This document shows positions 46,817 to 56,679 of a stretch of DNA of 64,000 nucleotides, in pieces. The stretch's first letter is position 1, and the number at the start of each line of letters is the position of its first letter. Position numbers and translations under genes: made by a program. Under the pieces are notes generated by a model, which saw only the letters and a program-made list of their open reading frames with translations, ran no database searches and was not told the DNA's origin. The stretch is from Chitinophagaceae bacterium UBA1931. Lineage in GTDB: Bacteria; Bacteroidota; Bacteroidia; Chitinophagales; Chitinophagaceae. The stretch lies in assembly GCA_002337125.1 (NCBI GenBank), contig DDFJ01000004.1, forward strand, positions 496,001 through 560,000. The letters run 5' to 3'.

Positions 46817-47851
46817 ATGATCACTCTTTCAGAAATACCCGGACGAACCACCATTATTAACAACGAAGAATATCTTTTTTTTTCAGGTTACTCCTATCTT
46901 GGCATGGGGCTGAATGAACGTTTTATCAGCCTGGTGAAAGAAGGAATCAACAAATACGGAATTGTATACCCATCATCCCGTATTTCCAATACACCGCTTG
47001 ATTTATACGAAGAGTTTGAACACAAATTATCGCAGTATTGCCAGGCTGAAGCTGCAGCTTGTTTTTCATCAGGGTTTCTGTCAGCACGCACCGCAACTGA
47101 AGTTGTTGCTGCACACATGAACGTGTATGCCATGCCGCATACACATCCTTCCTCTGCCGCACATCCGGTCATCAAACAAATTCCTGAAACAAAAAGCTGG
47201 GCCGATTTTTTAAAAGAACGAGAAGAGAAAAGAGAATTCAGGTTTGGTCTTGCTGCCGACAGCATCAACCCCACCCCCGGCCATATCAATGATTTCAGTT
47301 TTTTGAACAATACTCCTGCACAATTCAACATCACACTTATCATCGACGATTCGCATGGTATTGGCTGGATGGGTGATGAAGGAGAAGGCATCCGTTCAGA
47401 ATTAACGTTGCCACCTAATATTGAGTTATTGCTCAATTTCTCCCTATCAAAAGCTTTTCATATGAACGGCGGAGCTGTTTGCGGATCACTGAAATGGATA
47501 AACGAAGTGAAACAACATGTAAACTATGCAACCAGCACACCCATCATGCCATCATTAGCTTATGCATGGGTGAAAAGTGAACAGTTATTTCAGCACCAGC
47601 GGGAGATTTTAAAACAAAACATACGGTATTTGCAAAAACTAACTACAAACTATACATTTGTGGCCAATGAAGGAACCCCCGTGTTTGTTGCAGGTAAGAA
47701 AGGGTTAGCTGATTTTTTACTGCAGAACAAGGTAATTATTTCTTCCTTTTCTTATCCTCATCCTGAAAATGATCCTGTAAACAGGATTGTGCTGAATGCC
47801 TGCCACCTGAAATCCGACCTTGAAAAGCTTGCCCAATTAATCGGGCAATAA
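46817..47851 (+). CDS. AONS-family PLP-dependent enzyme (8-amino-7-oxononanoate synthase-like)
   Basis: 344 residues from the ATG at 46817 (a TTG two codons earlier is also open). The fold type I layout is clear: LFFSGYSYLGMGLNERF, IVYPSSRISNTPLDLYEEFEHKLSQYCQAEAAACFSSGF, LIIDDSHGIGWMGDEGEGI (the D-x-A/S-H-G PLP-ring box) and the Schiff-base Lys in FSLSKAFHMNGGAVCG. It is shorter than usual AONS proteins (about 385). No other biotin gene is near, so biotin synthesis is not assured; serine palmitoyltransferase-like or CAI-1-type condensations are alternatives. Confidence 0.72.
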   Translation: MITLSEIPGRTTIINNEEYLFFSGYSYLGMGLNERFISLVKEGINKYGIVYPSSRISNTPLDLYEEFEHKLSQYCQAEAAACFSSGFLSARTATEVVAAHMNVYAMPHTHPSSAAHPVIKQIPETKSWADFLKEREEKREFRFGLAADSINPTPGHINDFSFLNNTPAQFNITLIIDDSHGIGWMGDEGEGIRSELTLPPNIELLLNFSLSKAFHMNGGAVCGSLKWINEVKQHVNYATSTPIMPSLAYAWVKSEQLFQHQREILKQNIRYLQKLTTNYTFVANEGTPVFVAGKKGLADFLLQNKVIISSFSYPHPENDPVNRIVLNACHLKSDLEKLAQLIGQ

Positions 47852-47870
47852 ACAAAAACATAAACCAAAC

Positions 47871-48512
47871 ATGAAGAAATTTTTTCTGCTGCTTACTGCA
47901 GTTACCCTTTTTGTATCTTTTCCTTTCGCACAGGATCTTGGCAAAGTTTATTTTGGAATAAAAGCAGGATATAATTACGAGATAGCGAATTATTCAGCTT
48001 CAAAAACCAATCCCACTCACAGCGGTTATGCAGGCTTTATGCTGAAAGTGCCATTTGAAAACCGTTTGCATTTTGTACCACAGATTGACTTTAACTACCG
48101 CAGCATGGATGCTAAATCGCTGCCGGAAAAGACCTACAGCAAAATTTCTGAATGGCAGTGCAGGGTAATGCCTTTGCTGCAGATTGATTTTAAAAAACCC
48201 GACGAGCATAAAAACACAGCCTTTGTGCATTTTGGACCATCTATTGGTTTTGGAATTACAGGTAAACAAACCAAACAGGACAATAATGGCGTTCCAACCA
48301 GTGGCAAACTGAAATATGGTTTTATGGATTATGGACAGTTTGATGCAAGTGCACATTTAGGTATTGGTTACGAAACAACCAAAGGTTTCCGCATGTTGCT
48401 TGAATACAATTACGGCTTAAGCAGCATGATTAATACAGATGATGCTCCTTTGCTTAAATTTCAGTCAATCAATTTCGGCATTGGCTACTGGTTCGGGAAA
48501 AGCAAAAAATAA
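47871..48512 (+). CDS. Outer-membrane beta-barrel protein
   Basis: 213 residues, signal peptide ending in VSFPFAQ. Alternating strands (KVYFGIKAGYNYEIANYSASKTNPTHSGYAGFMLKVPF, LHFVPQIDFNYRSMD, HLGIGYETTKGFRMLLEYNYGLSSM) and terminal FGIGYWFGKSKK describe an OMP_b-brl (outer membrane protein beta-barrel, PorT-like) fold. No function readable. Follows the PLP enzyme by 19 bases. Confidence 0.75.
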   Translation: MKKFFLLLTAVTLFVSFPFAQDLGKVYFGIKAGYNYEIANYSASKTNPTHSGYAGFMLKVPFENRLHFVPQIDFNYRSMDAKSLPEKTYSKISEWQCRVMPLLQIDFKKPDEHKNTAFVHFGPSIGFGITGKQTKQDNNGVPTSGKLKYGFMDYGQFDASAHLGIGYETTKGFRMLLEYNYGLSSMINTDDAPLLKFQSINFGIGYWFGKSKK

Positions 48513-48534
48513 CAACCGGCTTTACTAAACGGTT

Positions 48535-49422
48535 ATGATTAAATACAATCCCAAAGACTGGCTTACGTTTATATTCCGGCTGCATAAGTCGGATACAATA
48601 CGGCAACTGGCATGGATGCTGTTAACCATTGCAGTTTATACAGGAGTGGTAGCATTTCTTGAAGTGAAGATTTTCCAACTTTCTGAAAACAATCACCTCA
48701 AAAACATCCCGGTAATGCACAGTTTGCTGGGCTTTGTTATTTCCATGCTGCTGGTATTTCGTACCAATACAGCTTACGACCGCTGGTGGGAAGGGCGTAA
48801 ATTATGGGGATCGTTGGTGAACAACAGCCGCAACCTGTCAATCAAACTCTCATCTATCCTTGGTAAAGAAGATACTGCCAACCGAACTTACTTCCGCCGG
48901 GTTATTCCACTATATGCAAGAGCACTGCAAAGTCACCTGCAGAACAAAATAACCGGCTTATCACTTTTTACAGAAGATGAAAAAGGTCATTTACTAACGA
49001 TCACCGATACCGAAAAACATGTACCCAACCAGGTAGCCCTTCATCTGTTTCAGAAAGTACATGAACTGCATAAGGAAGGAAAAATTTCCGGGGAAGAACT
49101 GATTATCCTGAATGGAGAGCTGCAGTCGTTTACCGAAATCTGTGGCGGTTGTGAGCGTATTAAAAACACACCCATCCCCTTTTCATACAGTGTATTTCTT
49201 AAAAAGTTTATTTTCTTTTATGTAATGACCCTGCCTTTTGGCTATGTATTCAGCCTTGGATATTATGCGGTTCCCGTTGTAACGTTTATTTTTTACGTAC
49301 TTGCCAGCCTTGAGCTCATTGCCGAAGAAATTGAAGATCCGTTTGGCGGAGATGCCAATGATTTGCCAATGGACAAGATTGTTGGCAACATCAAACAGCA
49401 TGTATCAGAAATCCTGCATTAA
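48535..49422 (+). CDS. Bestrophin-family (UPF0187) ion channel
   Basis: 295 residues. The N-terminal MIKYNPKDWLTFIFRLHKSDTIRQL and the FRTNTAYDRWWEGRKLWGSLVNNSRNLS block are the bestrophin/UPF0187 hallmark. Four hydrophobic helices, with the second pair near 220-275 (FFYVMTLPFGYVFSLGYYAVPVVTFIFYVLASLELI) followed by IAEEIEDPFGGDANDLPMD, the conserved acidic turn. Bacterial members are pentameric inner-membrane channels, mostly for cations or chloride. The gene is 23 bases behind the barrel gene. Confidence 0.9.
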   Translation: MIKYNPKDWLTFIFRLHKSDTIRQLAWMLLTIAVYTGVVAFLEVKIFQLSENNHLKNIPVMHSLLGFVISMLLVFRTNTAYDRWWEGRKLWGSLVNNSRNLSIKLSSILGKEDTANRTYFRRVIPLYARALQSHLQNKITGLSLFTEDEKGHLLTITDTEKHVPNQVALHLFQKVHELHKEGKISGEELIILNGELQSFTEICGGCERIKNTPIPFSYSVFLKKFIFFYVMTLPFGYVFSLGYYAVPVVTFIFYVLASLELIAEEIEDPFGGDANDLPMDKIVGNIKQHVSEILH

Positions 49423-49470
49423 ACTACCTGCAACAATAAAGTTTAGCTTTTCATAAATCGTGGTATTGAA

Positions 49471-49501
49471 TTTGCCATAAACGGCTGATTGGTTACTTTT
49501 A
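49471..49501 (+). promoter_or_regulatory. Bacteroidota-type promoter for tamB
   Basis: TTTG at 49471-49474, 19-base spacer, then TACTTTTA at 49494-49501 (7 of 8 to TAnnTTTG). The predicted start is only about 7 bases upstream of the TTG start codon, so the transcript is nearly leaderless. Confidence 0.5.
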
Positions 49502-49514
49502 CAGCACGAATATT

Positions 49515-52500
49515 TTGGCAAGGAAAATCATCAAAATACTAACCCGGTCTCTACTTGTTATCCTCCTCCTGCTTTTAGCGGTATGGTTTCTTATTAACTC
49601 AACTCCTGTTCAGAACTGGCTTGTAAAAAAAGCAACCAACCGGCTTTCGCATAACCTGCATACGGAAGTTTCAGTCAAGCATGTATCGTTTTCATTGTTT
49701 AATAAAATGCTGCTGCAGGGAGTATTGGTAAAAGACCACAAAAAAGATACACTTGCATATATAGGCGAAGCAGGCGTGAACATTAATGACTGGTTTTTTG
49801 TAAAAGACAATATCATACTGAAATATGTTTCGCTCGAAAAAACAACTGTTTACCTGCACCGCACGGACAGTGTATGGAATTACCAGTTCCTGATTGATTA
49901 TTTTTCTTCGGGTACAACCTCCACTGACACCACGCAAAAACCCATTGCATTACAGCTGAAAAAAGTTGACCTGAAAAATATTCACATTATCCAGAAAGAT
50001 GAATGGCGTGGTGAAACCATGGAAGCAAGAATCGGTCACCTGAACATGGCCCTGGATAAATTTGACCTCACAAACAAAATAATTGCAGCCGATGCAATAG
50101 AACTTTCAAAGCCTTACTTTTCCATTTATAATTACGATGGCAGGCGGCCCGAACGACCAAGCAAGCCAGATGCATATTATCACCAGGACGATAATATAGT
50201 TGAGCACTGGAATGATGGCTGGCGAATTAGTTCCAACAAAATATCCATTGCTGATGGTGAGTTCAGGAACGATGTTGAAACCGAACGAGCACCGCTGAGT
50301 TATTTTGATGGAGCACATATTCAGTTCAAACAAATCAACGGAAGCTTAAACGATTTCCGTTTTATTGGTGATACAATACAGGCTAAAATCAAATTATCAT
50401 CAAAAGAAAGAAGTGGGTTTGAAGTAAAAGAACTCAAGGCAGATATGTTATGGCATCCGCTGGCAATGGAGTTTAAGAACCTTGATGCACAAACAGGAAA
50501 AAGCAGGCTGAGAAGTTATTTTGCCATGCGTTATACCCAGTTCAATCATGATATGGGCGAATTCATTACACATGTTGTATTGGATGGCGACATGGAGAAC
50601 AGTGTTGTACACAGTGATGATATTGCTTTTTTTGCACCTGAATTAAAAGACTGGAACGATATCATTACCATTAACGGAAAAGTAAGAGGAACGGTTAATC
50701 ATCTCAAAGGAAATAACGTTACCATCACCTCGTTGAAAAACACTGTGCTTGATGGAAGTTTTACCTTAGATGGATTACCTGATATCAACTCCACTTTTCT
50801 TGACTTAAAAGCCAACAGGCTTGAAACAAGTTATGCAGATGCTGTTGCTATTTATCCCGATATCCGGAAAGTAAAATCGCCTGCATTATCAAAAATCAGT
50901 TACTTAAAATTCCAGGGATCGTATACCGGGTATTTCAATGACTTTGTTACTTACGGAACAATTCAAACCAATCTCGGAACACTTGTAACCGATATCAACT
51001 TAAAACTTCCAAAAGGAAGTGATCCTATTTATTCAGGTAAACTGAAGACAGATGGATTTGAGTTAGGTACGTTTTTACAAGATAGTCTGTTTGGAAAAAT
51101 AGCTATGAACGGTTCGTTAAAAGGCCGTGGTTTTAAAATGGAAAAGATGTTTGCTGAAATTGACGGCAAAATCAGTTCATTCAACCTCAACGGCTATACT
51201 TACAACGATATTACTGCGAAAGGTATTTATGAAAAGCGTTTGTTTGATGGCTCTGTTATTGTAAAAGATCCCAACTTAAATGCAAATCTTACCGGCCAGG
51301 TTAATTTTAATAAAGACACACCGATGTACAGGGTTACAGGTGATGTGTATAAGATCAATTTTAAACCGTTGGGACTGGTTAAAAAAAATCTTTCATTAAA
51401 GGCAACAGTTGATCTTGATTTTAAAGGAAAGAATATTGATGCATTTCTTGGCACAGCCAATCTCCGCAATGCAGAACTGATCAGTGATGGTGAACAGCTT
51501 TCATTTGACCATCTTGCACTGTCATCAGTTATTGTTGATAATAAAAAAGTGCTTAACCTTGAAAGTAATGAGGTATCAGGTACACTGCAAGGCACATTCA
51601 ATATTTTCGATTTACCGAATACAACCTTATCATTCCTGCACAATTACTTTCCGGCTTATATCCCTGTTCCCAAAAAAGCAGTAAAGAACCAGGATTTTTC
51701 ATTCGAAATTCAAACAAAAAATATTGCTCCTTTCCTTACACTACTTGATTTACCTGTAAGTGGTTTTGAAAACAGCAGTGTTAAAGGCCGCATCAGTACA
51801 AACGATAACATGTTTAATGTAACCGGCGATGTGCCGATGTTTAAGTACAAAAAAATTGTATTCAATCATACTTCCATTACCGGTAACGGCGATTACAGCA
51901 AACTGAATTTAAGTGGCACACTTGATGAAGTACGATTGACCGACAGCTTGAGTTTACCGCAAACAAAATTTTCTGTTATTGCCGCAAATGATACAGGTAT
52001 CGTCAGCATCCAGACAAGAGCATCTCAAACATTAAAGAATGCTGATCTTAACGCAAGGGTTGTAACAACCACTGACGGTGTTGAAATTGTTTTCCAGCCT
52101 TCTACTTTAGTACTGAATGATAAAGTATGGAACATCAAGGAAAACAGCGATGTATTCATTGGCAAAAAAACAATTACTTCATCCGGTGTGCACATCAGTT
52201 CTGGAACAGAAGAAATTCTTGTGTACAGTCAGCCATCAACTATTGGCAACAGTTATGATATTGTTGCTGAGTTAAAAAAATTCCAGATTGATGGGTTTAT
52301 GCCTTACTTCCTGAAAGATCCCCGTCTTGAAGGTTCTGTAACCGGCCGGATTGAAATTATTGATCCATATAACAGGATGGAAATTGATGCTGATCTGACT
52401 GCCGAAAAATTCAGAATGAATAATGATTCCATTGGTGTTGTAAAAGTAAATGGCAATTATAATCCTTCTACCGGCGACATCAATACAAATGTTATTTCAG

Positions 52501-54206
52501 ACAATCCGCTGAATGAATTTTTTGGTACAGGAAAAATCAATATCAAAGATCCTGATCATCCTGTAATTGACCAGGTAGCTGAAATAAAGAATGTACAGCT
52601 GAAACTTCTTCAAAAATACCTGTCAATTATCATGACCGACATGAAGGGTTCAGGCAATGGTACGATACGGATTACCGGCAATGCCAACAAACCCGAACTG
52701 ATTGGAAAAGTAAAACTCAGCAATGCATCGTTTGTACTTGATTACACTAAATGCCGCTACCTGATTAAGGAAGGAACTGAAATTAATTTACGTGAAGGTG
52801 AAATTGATTTCGGCAATATGATACTGCAGGATACATTAAAACATGCTGCTACATTTTCGGGTAAACTCTTTCATCACTTCTTTGACAGCATGGCTTTCAG
52901 AATGAATTTCAAAGTAAATGATCCGAAAAAGGGCATTCTTGTTTTGAATACAAAGAAAAAAGACAACAGCTTGTTTTATGGCTATGTTGTAGCTAATGCA
53001 AATGGAAGTATTAACGGCTCGTCTGAAAATATTGTTTTGAAATTAAGCGGTGAACCAACTGATAGTTCGCATGTGTCATTACCTACCTCCGATTCAAGGG
53101 TTACCGGAACAGCTGATTTCATCGTGTTCCGCAAGTATGGTAAGGAAATGAAGGTTGAATCACAGGTTAAAGAAACATCAAAAATGACCGTTGATGTTGA
53201 CATTACTGCCAATCCTTTAGCAAAGGTTGACCTGATACTGGATGAAATAACCAATGATATTGTGCAGGGACAAGGAAATGGTTTTCTGAATATCAGGGTA
53301 AGTACAAATGAGCCTACAACCATGAACGGCTGGTTTGATATTACCAAAGGGAAATACACCTTTAACTGGCAGGCACTGATCAAAAAACCATTTGATATTA
53401 ATAAGGGAAGAATTGATTGGGACGGAGATCCTTATGATGCAAAAATCAACATTGATGCCCGTTATACTGCAAAAGATATTACTCTCCCAGATTATCTTAC
53501 ACGGGATTGTAATAATGAACGAACCGATTTGTATGTGATCAGCAACTTATCAAATACACTTAAAAATCCAGTTATCAATTTCAGGTTTGAACTACCTCAA
53601 TCAAATCCCTGCCGTAACAGCCAGATTACATTAAATGGTTTTCAGCAGTTTTACAACAACCCCAATGAGTTGAACAACCAGGTATTTTCATTGATGTTCT
53701 TTAACCAGTTCATGACCAGTAATACCAATACTACAGCTGCCAGCAACAATATTGGTGTAAACCTTATTACCAATACTGCCGCCAGTACCATCTCTGAATT
53801 TCTTGCCCAGCAGATTACATCCGGTATTGGTCTTATTTTAAAAACTATTCCCGGTTTAAACAAACTGAATCTTGACCCGTATGTAACATTTAACCCGGGA
53901 ACTATTTCCGGATTCCAGGCACAGCAATTGTTTGGCAGCGGATCATTTGGATTCACAAAACGCTTTTTAAATGGTCGTGTTGTTTTAAAAGCAGGCGGCA
54001 ATGTTTTGCTGAACAACAACCAAACAACAACATTGCAGAACAACAACCAGCTTACCCCTGATATTACACTTGAATGGCTTATTTCGCCCGATGGTAAACT
54101 TCGTTTAATCGGATTTTACAAAACCACCTACGATCTTAACTGGCGCACTTCCAACCGTACGGGTATCAGCTTCTCTTATGTGAGGGATTTTGATCATCTT
54201 TTTTAA
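49515..54206 (+). CDS. tamB: Translocation and assembly module protein TamB-like
   Basis: 1563 residues. The N-terminal signal anchor is MARKIIKILTRSLLVILLLLLAVWFLI, followed by STPVQNWLVKKATNRLSHNLHTEVSVKHVSF, the TamB/AsmA start pattern. A long repetitive beta-rich body runs through the periplasm; the C-terminal DUF490/TamB domain (about 1100-1563) ends TGISFSYVRDFDHLF with a terminal aromatic. TamB bridges inner and outer membrane and helps build outer-membrane proteins and lipid transport. The start is a TTG codon: no ATG precedes the anchor, and the near promoter supports it. No tamA is adjacent. Confidence 0.88.
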   Translation: MARKIIKILTRSLLVILLLLLAVWFLINSTPVQNWLVKKATNRLSHNLHTEVSVKHVSFSLFNKMLLQGVLVKDHKKDTLAYIGEAGVNINDWFFVKDNIILKYVSLEKTTVYLHRTDSVWNYQFLIDYFSSGTTSTDTTQKPIALQLKKVDLKNIHIIQKDEWRGETMEARIGHLNMALDKFDLTNKIIAADAIELSKPYFSIYNYDGRRPERPSKPDAYYHQDDNIVEHWNDGWRISSNKISIADGEFRNDVETERAPLSYFDGAHIQFKQINGSLNDFRFIGDTIQAKIKLSSKERSGFEVKELKADMLWHPLAMEFKNLDAQTGKSRLRSYFAMRYTQFNHDMGEFITHVVLDGDMENSVVHSDDIAFFAPELKDWNDIITINGKVRGTVNHLKGNNVTITSLKNTVLDGSFTLDGLPDINSTFLDLKANRLETSYADAVAIYPDIRKVKSPALSKISYLKFQGSYTGYFNDFVTYGTIQTNLGTLVTDINLKLPKGSDPIYSGKLKTDGFELGTFLQDSLFGKIAMNGSLKGRGFKMEKMFAEIDGKISSFNLNGYTYNDITAKGIYEKRLFDGSVIVKDPNLNANLTGQVNFNKDTPMYRVTGDVYKINFKPLGLVKKNLSLKATVDLDFKGKNIDAFLGTANLRNAELISDGEQLSFDHLALSSVIVDNKKVLNLESNEVSGTLQGTFNIFDLPNTTLSFLHNYFPAYIPVPKKAVKNQDFSFEIQTKNIAPFLTLLDLPVSGFENSSVKGRISTNDNMFNVTGDVPMFKYKKIVFNHTSITGNGDYSKLNLSGTLDEVRLTDSLSLPQTKFSVIAANDTGIVSIQTRASQTLKNADLNARVVTTTDGVEIVFQPSTLVLNDKVWNIKENSDVFIGKKTITSSGVHISSGTEEILVYSQPSTIGNSYDIVAELKKFQIDGFMPYFLKDPRLEGSVTGRIEIIDPYNRMEIDADLTAEKFRMNNDSIGVVKVNGNYNPSTGDINTNVISDNPLNEFFGTGKINIKDPDHPVIDQVAEIKNVQLKLLQKYLSIIMTDMKGSGNGTIRITGNANKPELIGKVKLSNASFVLDYTKCRYLIKEGTEINLREGEIDFGNMILQDTLKHAATFSGKLFHHFFDSMAFRMNFKVNDPKKGILVLNTKKKDNSLFYGYVVANANGSINGSSENIVLKLSGEPTDSSHVSLPTSDSRVTGTADFIVFRKYGKEMKVESQVKETSKMTVDVDITANPLAKVDLILDEITNDIVQGQGNGFLNIRVSTNEPTTMNGWFDITKGKYTFNWQALIKKPFDINKGRIDWDGDPYDAKINIDARYTAKDITLPDYLTRDCNNERTDLYVISNLSNTLKNPVINFRFELPQSNPCRNSQITLNGFQQFYNNPNELNNQVFSLMFFNQFMTSNTNTTAASNNIGVNLITNTAASTISEFLAQQITSGIGLILKTIPGLNKLNLDPYVTFNPGTISGFQAQQLFGSGSFGFTKRFLNGRVVLKAGGNVLLNNNQTTTLQNNNQLTPDITLEWLISPDGKLRLIGFYKTTYDLNWRTSNRTGISFSYVRDFDHLF

Positions 54207-54304
54207 GCATTTGCTTTCCCGCTAAAATTGCAGCATCCACCTGATTACCGTCATTTACATTGGCTGGTCCGGGCTATTATCTTAGTATGTTCTGACAAAG
54301 AAAA

Positions 54305-54361
54305 GGAGGTATCGTTATGAAGCTTTTCACCTTCATTGCAGGGTGCAATGAAACACATTAA
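54305..54361 (+). CDS. Candidate 14-residue peptide with near-perfect Shine-Dalgarno
   Basis: AAAGGAGGT ends 6 bases before the ATG at 54317; the frame MKLFTFIAGCNETH stops at TAA 54359-54361. A strong Shine-Dalgarno is rare in this phylum, whose ribosomes largely ignore it, which makes the site stand out. It lies in the 200-base gap before the T9SS-tagged hydrolase. It could be a leader peptide, or chance. Confidence 0.3.
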   Translation, partial: GGIVMKLFTFIAGCNETH

Positions 54362-54406
54362 TTACTTTTTCGCAAAGAGTATTCTTCTCACATAAATTTT
54401 TGGGTT

Positions 54407-56041
54407 ATGAAAAAGATGTTACACCAGCTTGTTAAAGCAACAAGCATTATTTTCATTCTGACCCTACTGTTAACCCAAACCTTTGCACAGGGATTTTCTC
54501 CCTCAGTACAAAATAAGCTTCAGTATATTATTGACAGCTTTCAAAACAATCCTGCCAATCCATTTGTAGGAGGTATGTCTGTTACAATTAATGTTGATGG
54601 CCTTGCTGTATGGCAGGGTTCAACAGGATATGCCGCAAGGAATATTGATGCAAGCAACAATTTACTTCCAGGTGGTACAACATTTACAAACGACAAACTC
54701 TCCAGGATTTACAGTATTACAAAAACATTTTGTGCCGCACTTGTACTTGAACTTGTACATGAAGGTGTATTAAACCTGGAAACACCAGTTAATGCAATTC
54801 TCCCAATGGGGTCAATCAATCCCGGACTGAATGGTTCAGTAACCATCAGGCAATTACTTGCACATGAAAGCGGCTATTCTGATTTTGAAAATGAATACTA
54901 CCTGCAGGTTGCGGTTGCATATATGCCTACTCACCAGTGGACAGCTTTTGAAGCAACCAGCTTTACACACCAGATCAATCCTCCCGGTACAGTAAGGCAA
55001 TACAGTAATACCAACTATGTGTTGCTTGGAGCCATTGTTGAAGCTGTTACAGGCAAACCTGTTGAACAACATTTCAGGGAACGCTTCTTTGATAAACTTG
55101 GCCTCAACTCCATGTACTTTGCTGAAAGGGAACAACCCGGCAGTCATGGCGAACTTGTTGACCCGCATGATAACATCAGCATGTTTAATCCTGTTTTTTC
55201 ACTGACAGGTCAACCAACCTTCCCAGATGCTTACACAAACATCAGGCGGTTCCCGATGACTGCTGTTGCTTCACTTGCATACAGCGGAGGAGCTATAGTT
55301 TCCAATTCGGCTGATGTGGCAAAATGGGGCAATGCATTATTTGGAGGAAGAGCAACCAGTGCATATACAGTTCAGGCAATGCTGAAATCAATTTCACCAA
55401 CACCTGACCAGGATAACGATTATCTCGGCTTTGGATGTTGGACAAACAATAAAATAAGTCAAACCGATTTCTTTGTTGGTCACAGAGGTGGTGCTCTTGG
55501 CTACCTGGCATTGATGATGTATCAACCCGACAGGAAAATGACCATTGCACTTGTTACCAATTATCATGGTTGCGATGTTTACCTGATTGAAAAGAAACTG
55601 TATGAAGCTTTGCCCAAATTCATCACCGGCAATGAAAACAGGAAAGAAGCAAAAATTCTTCTTTGCTGGAAAGGAAAAGAAATGAGTGTAGCAAGAGAAG
55701 CAGCTCCTGAATTAATAAAGAAAGGAGCGTTTCTGGGGCCATGTGAAAATTCTGCAGCAACAAAAATCACCGACGAAATCAGTGTTGCTCCTGTTTTGCA
55801 GATTTTCCCAAATCCATTTTACAATCATACAACACTTACTGTGAGTACAGCGAATGAAGAAAGAACGAATATTCAGCTATTTGATTTTACAGGCAAAATG
55901 GTGAAGCAGATTTTTAGCGGATATCTTCAAAAAGGCACAAGGCAGTTTTCTGTTGAAACGGGTACTTTACCAAAAGGAACCTATATCTGCCGCATGCAGA
56001 CAGAACAGGGAATTGTTCAACAAAAAATTATCCTGCAATAA
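54407..56041 (+). CDS. Secreted serine hydrolase (beta-lactamase-like) with T9SS sorting tag
   Basis: 544 residues. Signal peptide (FILTLLLTQTFAQG), then a class C beta-lactamase/DD-peptidase-type domain with Ser103-Ile-Thr-Lys106 (RIYSITKTFCAALVLELVHEG), the second motif YSNTNYVLLGAIVEAVTGKPVE, and FVGHRGGALGYLALMMY as third box. The last ~80 residues (VAPVLQIFPNPFYNHTTLTVS...GKMVKQIFSGYLQKGTRQFSV...GTYICRMQTEQGIVQQKIILQ) are a type IX secretion type A sorting domain, so it is exported and probably anchored outside. Enzyme substrate unknown. Different from the lipoprotein hydrolase at 31363, which lacks the tag. Confidence 0.87.
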   Translation: MKKMLHQLVKATSIIFILTLLLTQTFAQGFSPSVQNKLQYIIDSFQNNPANPFVGGMSVTINVDGLAVWQGSTGYAARNIDASNNLLPGGTTFTNDKLSRIYSITKTFCAALVLELVHEGVLNLETPVNAILPMGSINPGLNGSVTIRQLLAHESGYSDFENEYYLQVAVAYMPTHQWTAFEATSFTHQINPPGTVRQYSNTNYVLLGAIVEAVTGKPVEQHFRERFFDKLGLNSMYFAEREQPGSHGELVDPHDNISMFNPVFSLTGQPTFPDAYTNIRRFPMTAVASLAYSGGAIVSNSADVAKWGNALFGGRATSAYTVQAMLKSISPTPDQDNDYLGFGCWTNNKISQTDFFVGHRGGALGYLALMMYQPDRKMTIALVTNYHGCDVYLIEKKLYEALPKFITGNENRKEAKILLCWKGKEMSVAREAAPELIKKGAFLGPCENSAATKITDEISVAPVLQIFPNPFYNHTTLTVSTANEERTNIQLFDFTGKMVKQIFSGYLQKGTRQFSVETGTLPKGTYICRMQTEQGIVQQKIILQ

Positions 56042-56043
56042 AA

Positions 56044-56072
56044 ACAAGGCCCCTTTTTGGGGCTTTGTTTTT
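56044..56072 (+). terminator. Intrinsic terminator after the T9SS-tagged hydrolase
   Basis: CAAGGCCCC pairs with GGGGCTTTG (one G-T pair), followed by TTTTTT. It starts four bases after the stop codon. Confidence 0.8.
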
Positions 56073-56546
56073 TGGGCGGATGATTATTAATTACAGGCTG
56101 CATTTTAAAGCCAGTTTGATTGTTACAGAATACAGGTGATGATTCTTATCAAAATAAAAGAACAGAACGATTCTATTTATCATATTAAAGTTAAATCACT
56201 GAAGTTCGACCTCATTGAAACCGTGATCTAGGGGTAAACCAATTCGTTTACAAATTCAGCTAACAGGCAGCTGATTACAGTTTCTGAAACTGCTTTAAGC
56301 AAAGAATTTTATGACAAAACAACTGCCAAAAGCACCTGTTTCCTGTAATAAGTTTCTGCGTTATTAATTCTGAATGACAGTTGTCAGCCTTTTTCCTAAT
56401 TTCTCTCATTGGCCAGAGTGCCCGTGTGACCGAATATTGCACTCGGAAATCAAACATGGGAATAAAATACCAGAAGATTTCCAGATTTACCCAGCAAGCA
56501 TTTTTCTCATATAGAATGGCTCATAGCAGCCTTCAGTTGTTAAACA

Positions 56547-56583
56547 AGCCACAGCTTTCTCCAGGCAGTGGCTCTTTTTTTTG
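56547..56583 (+). terminator. Orphan intrinsic terminator
   Basis: AGCCAC (56547-56552) pairs with GTGGCT (56568-56573), followed by CTTTTTTTTG. No gene ends nearby on this strand; it may end a small RNA or act as an attenuator before the RRM gene. Confidence 0.6.
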
Positions 56584-56671
56584 CCCTAAATCAGCCTGAA
56601 CAATGTGAAATATTTACCTGTAGTTCAAACAAATAAATAGGCGAATCGGGCATTCGTACCTTTAACTTTCT

Positions 56672-56679
56672 TACTTTTG
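56672..56679 (+). promoter_or_regulatory. Possible -7 box of the RRM gene
   Basis: TACTTTTG is a full match to TAnnTTTG, 11 bases before the ATG. No clear -33 TTTG is present at 19 bases. A second box TACCTTTA at 56657-56664 is an alternative. Confidence 0.35.

Noticed and set aside
46894..47436. 180-codon minus-strand frame
   Set aside because: Antisense to the AONS-like gene whose catalytic motifs are intact.
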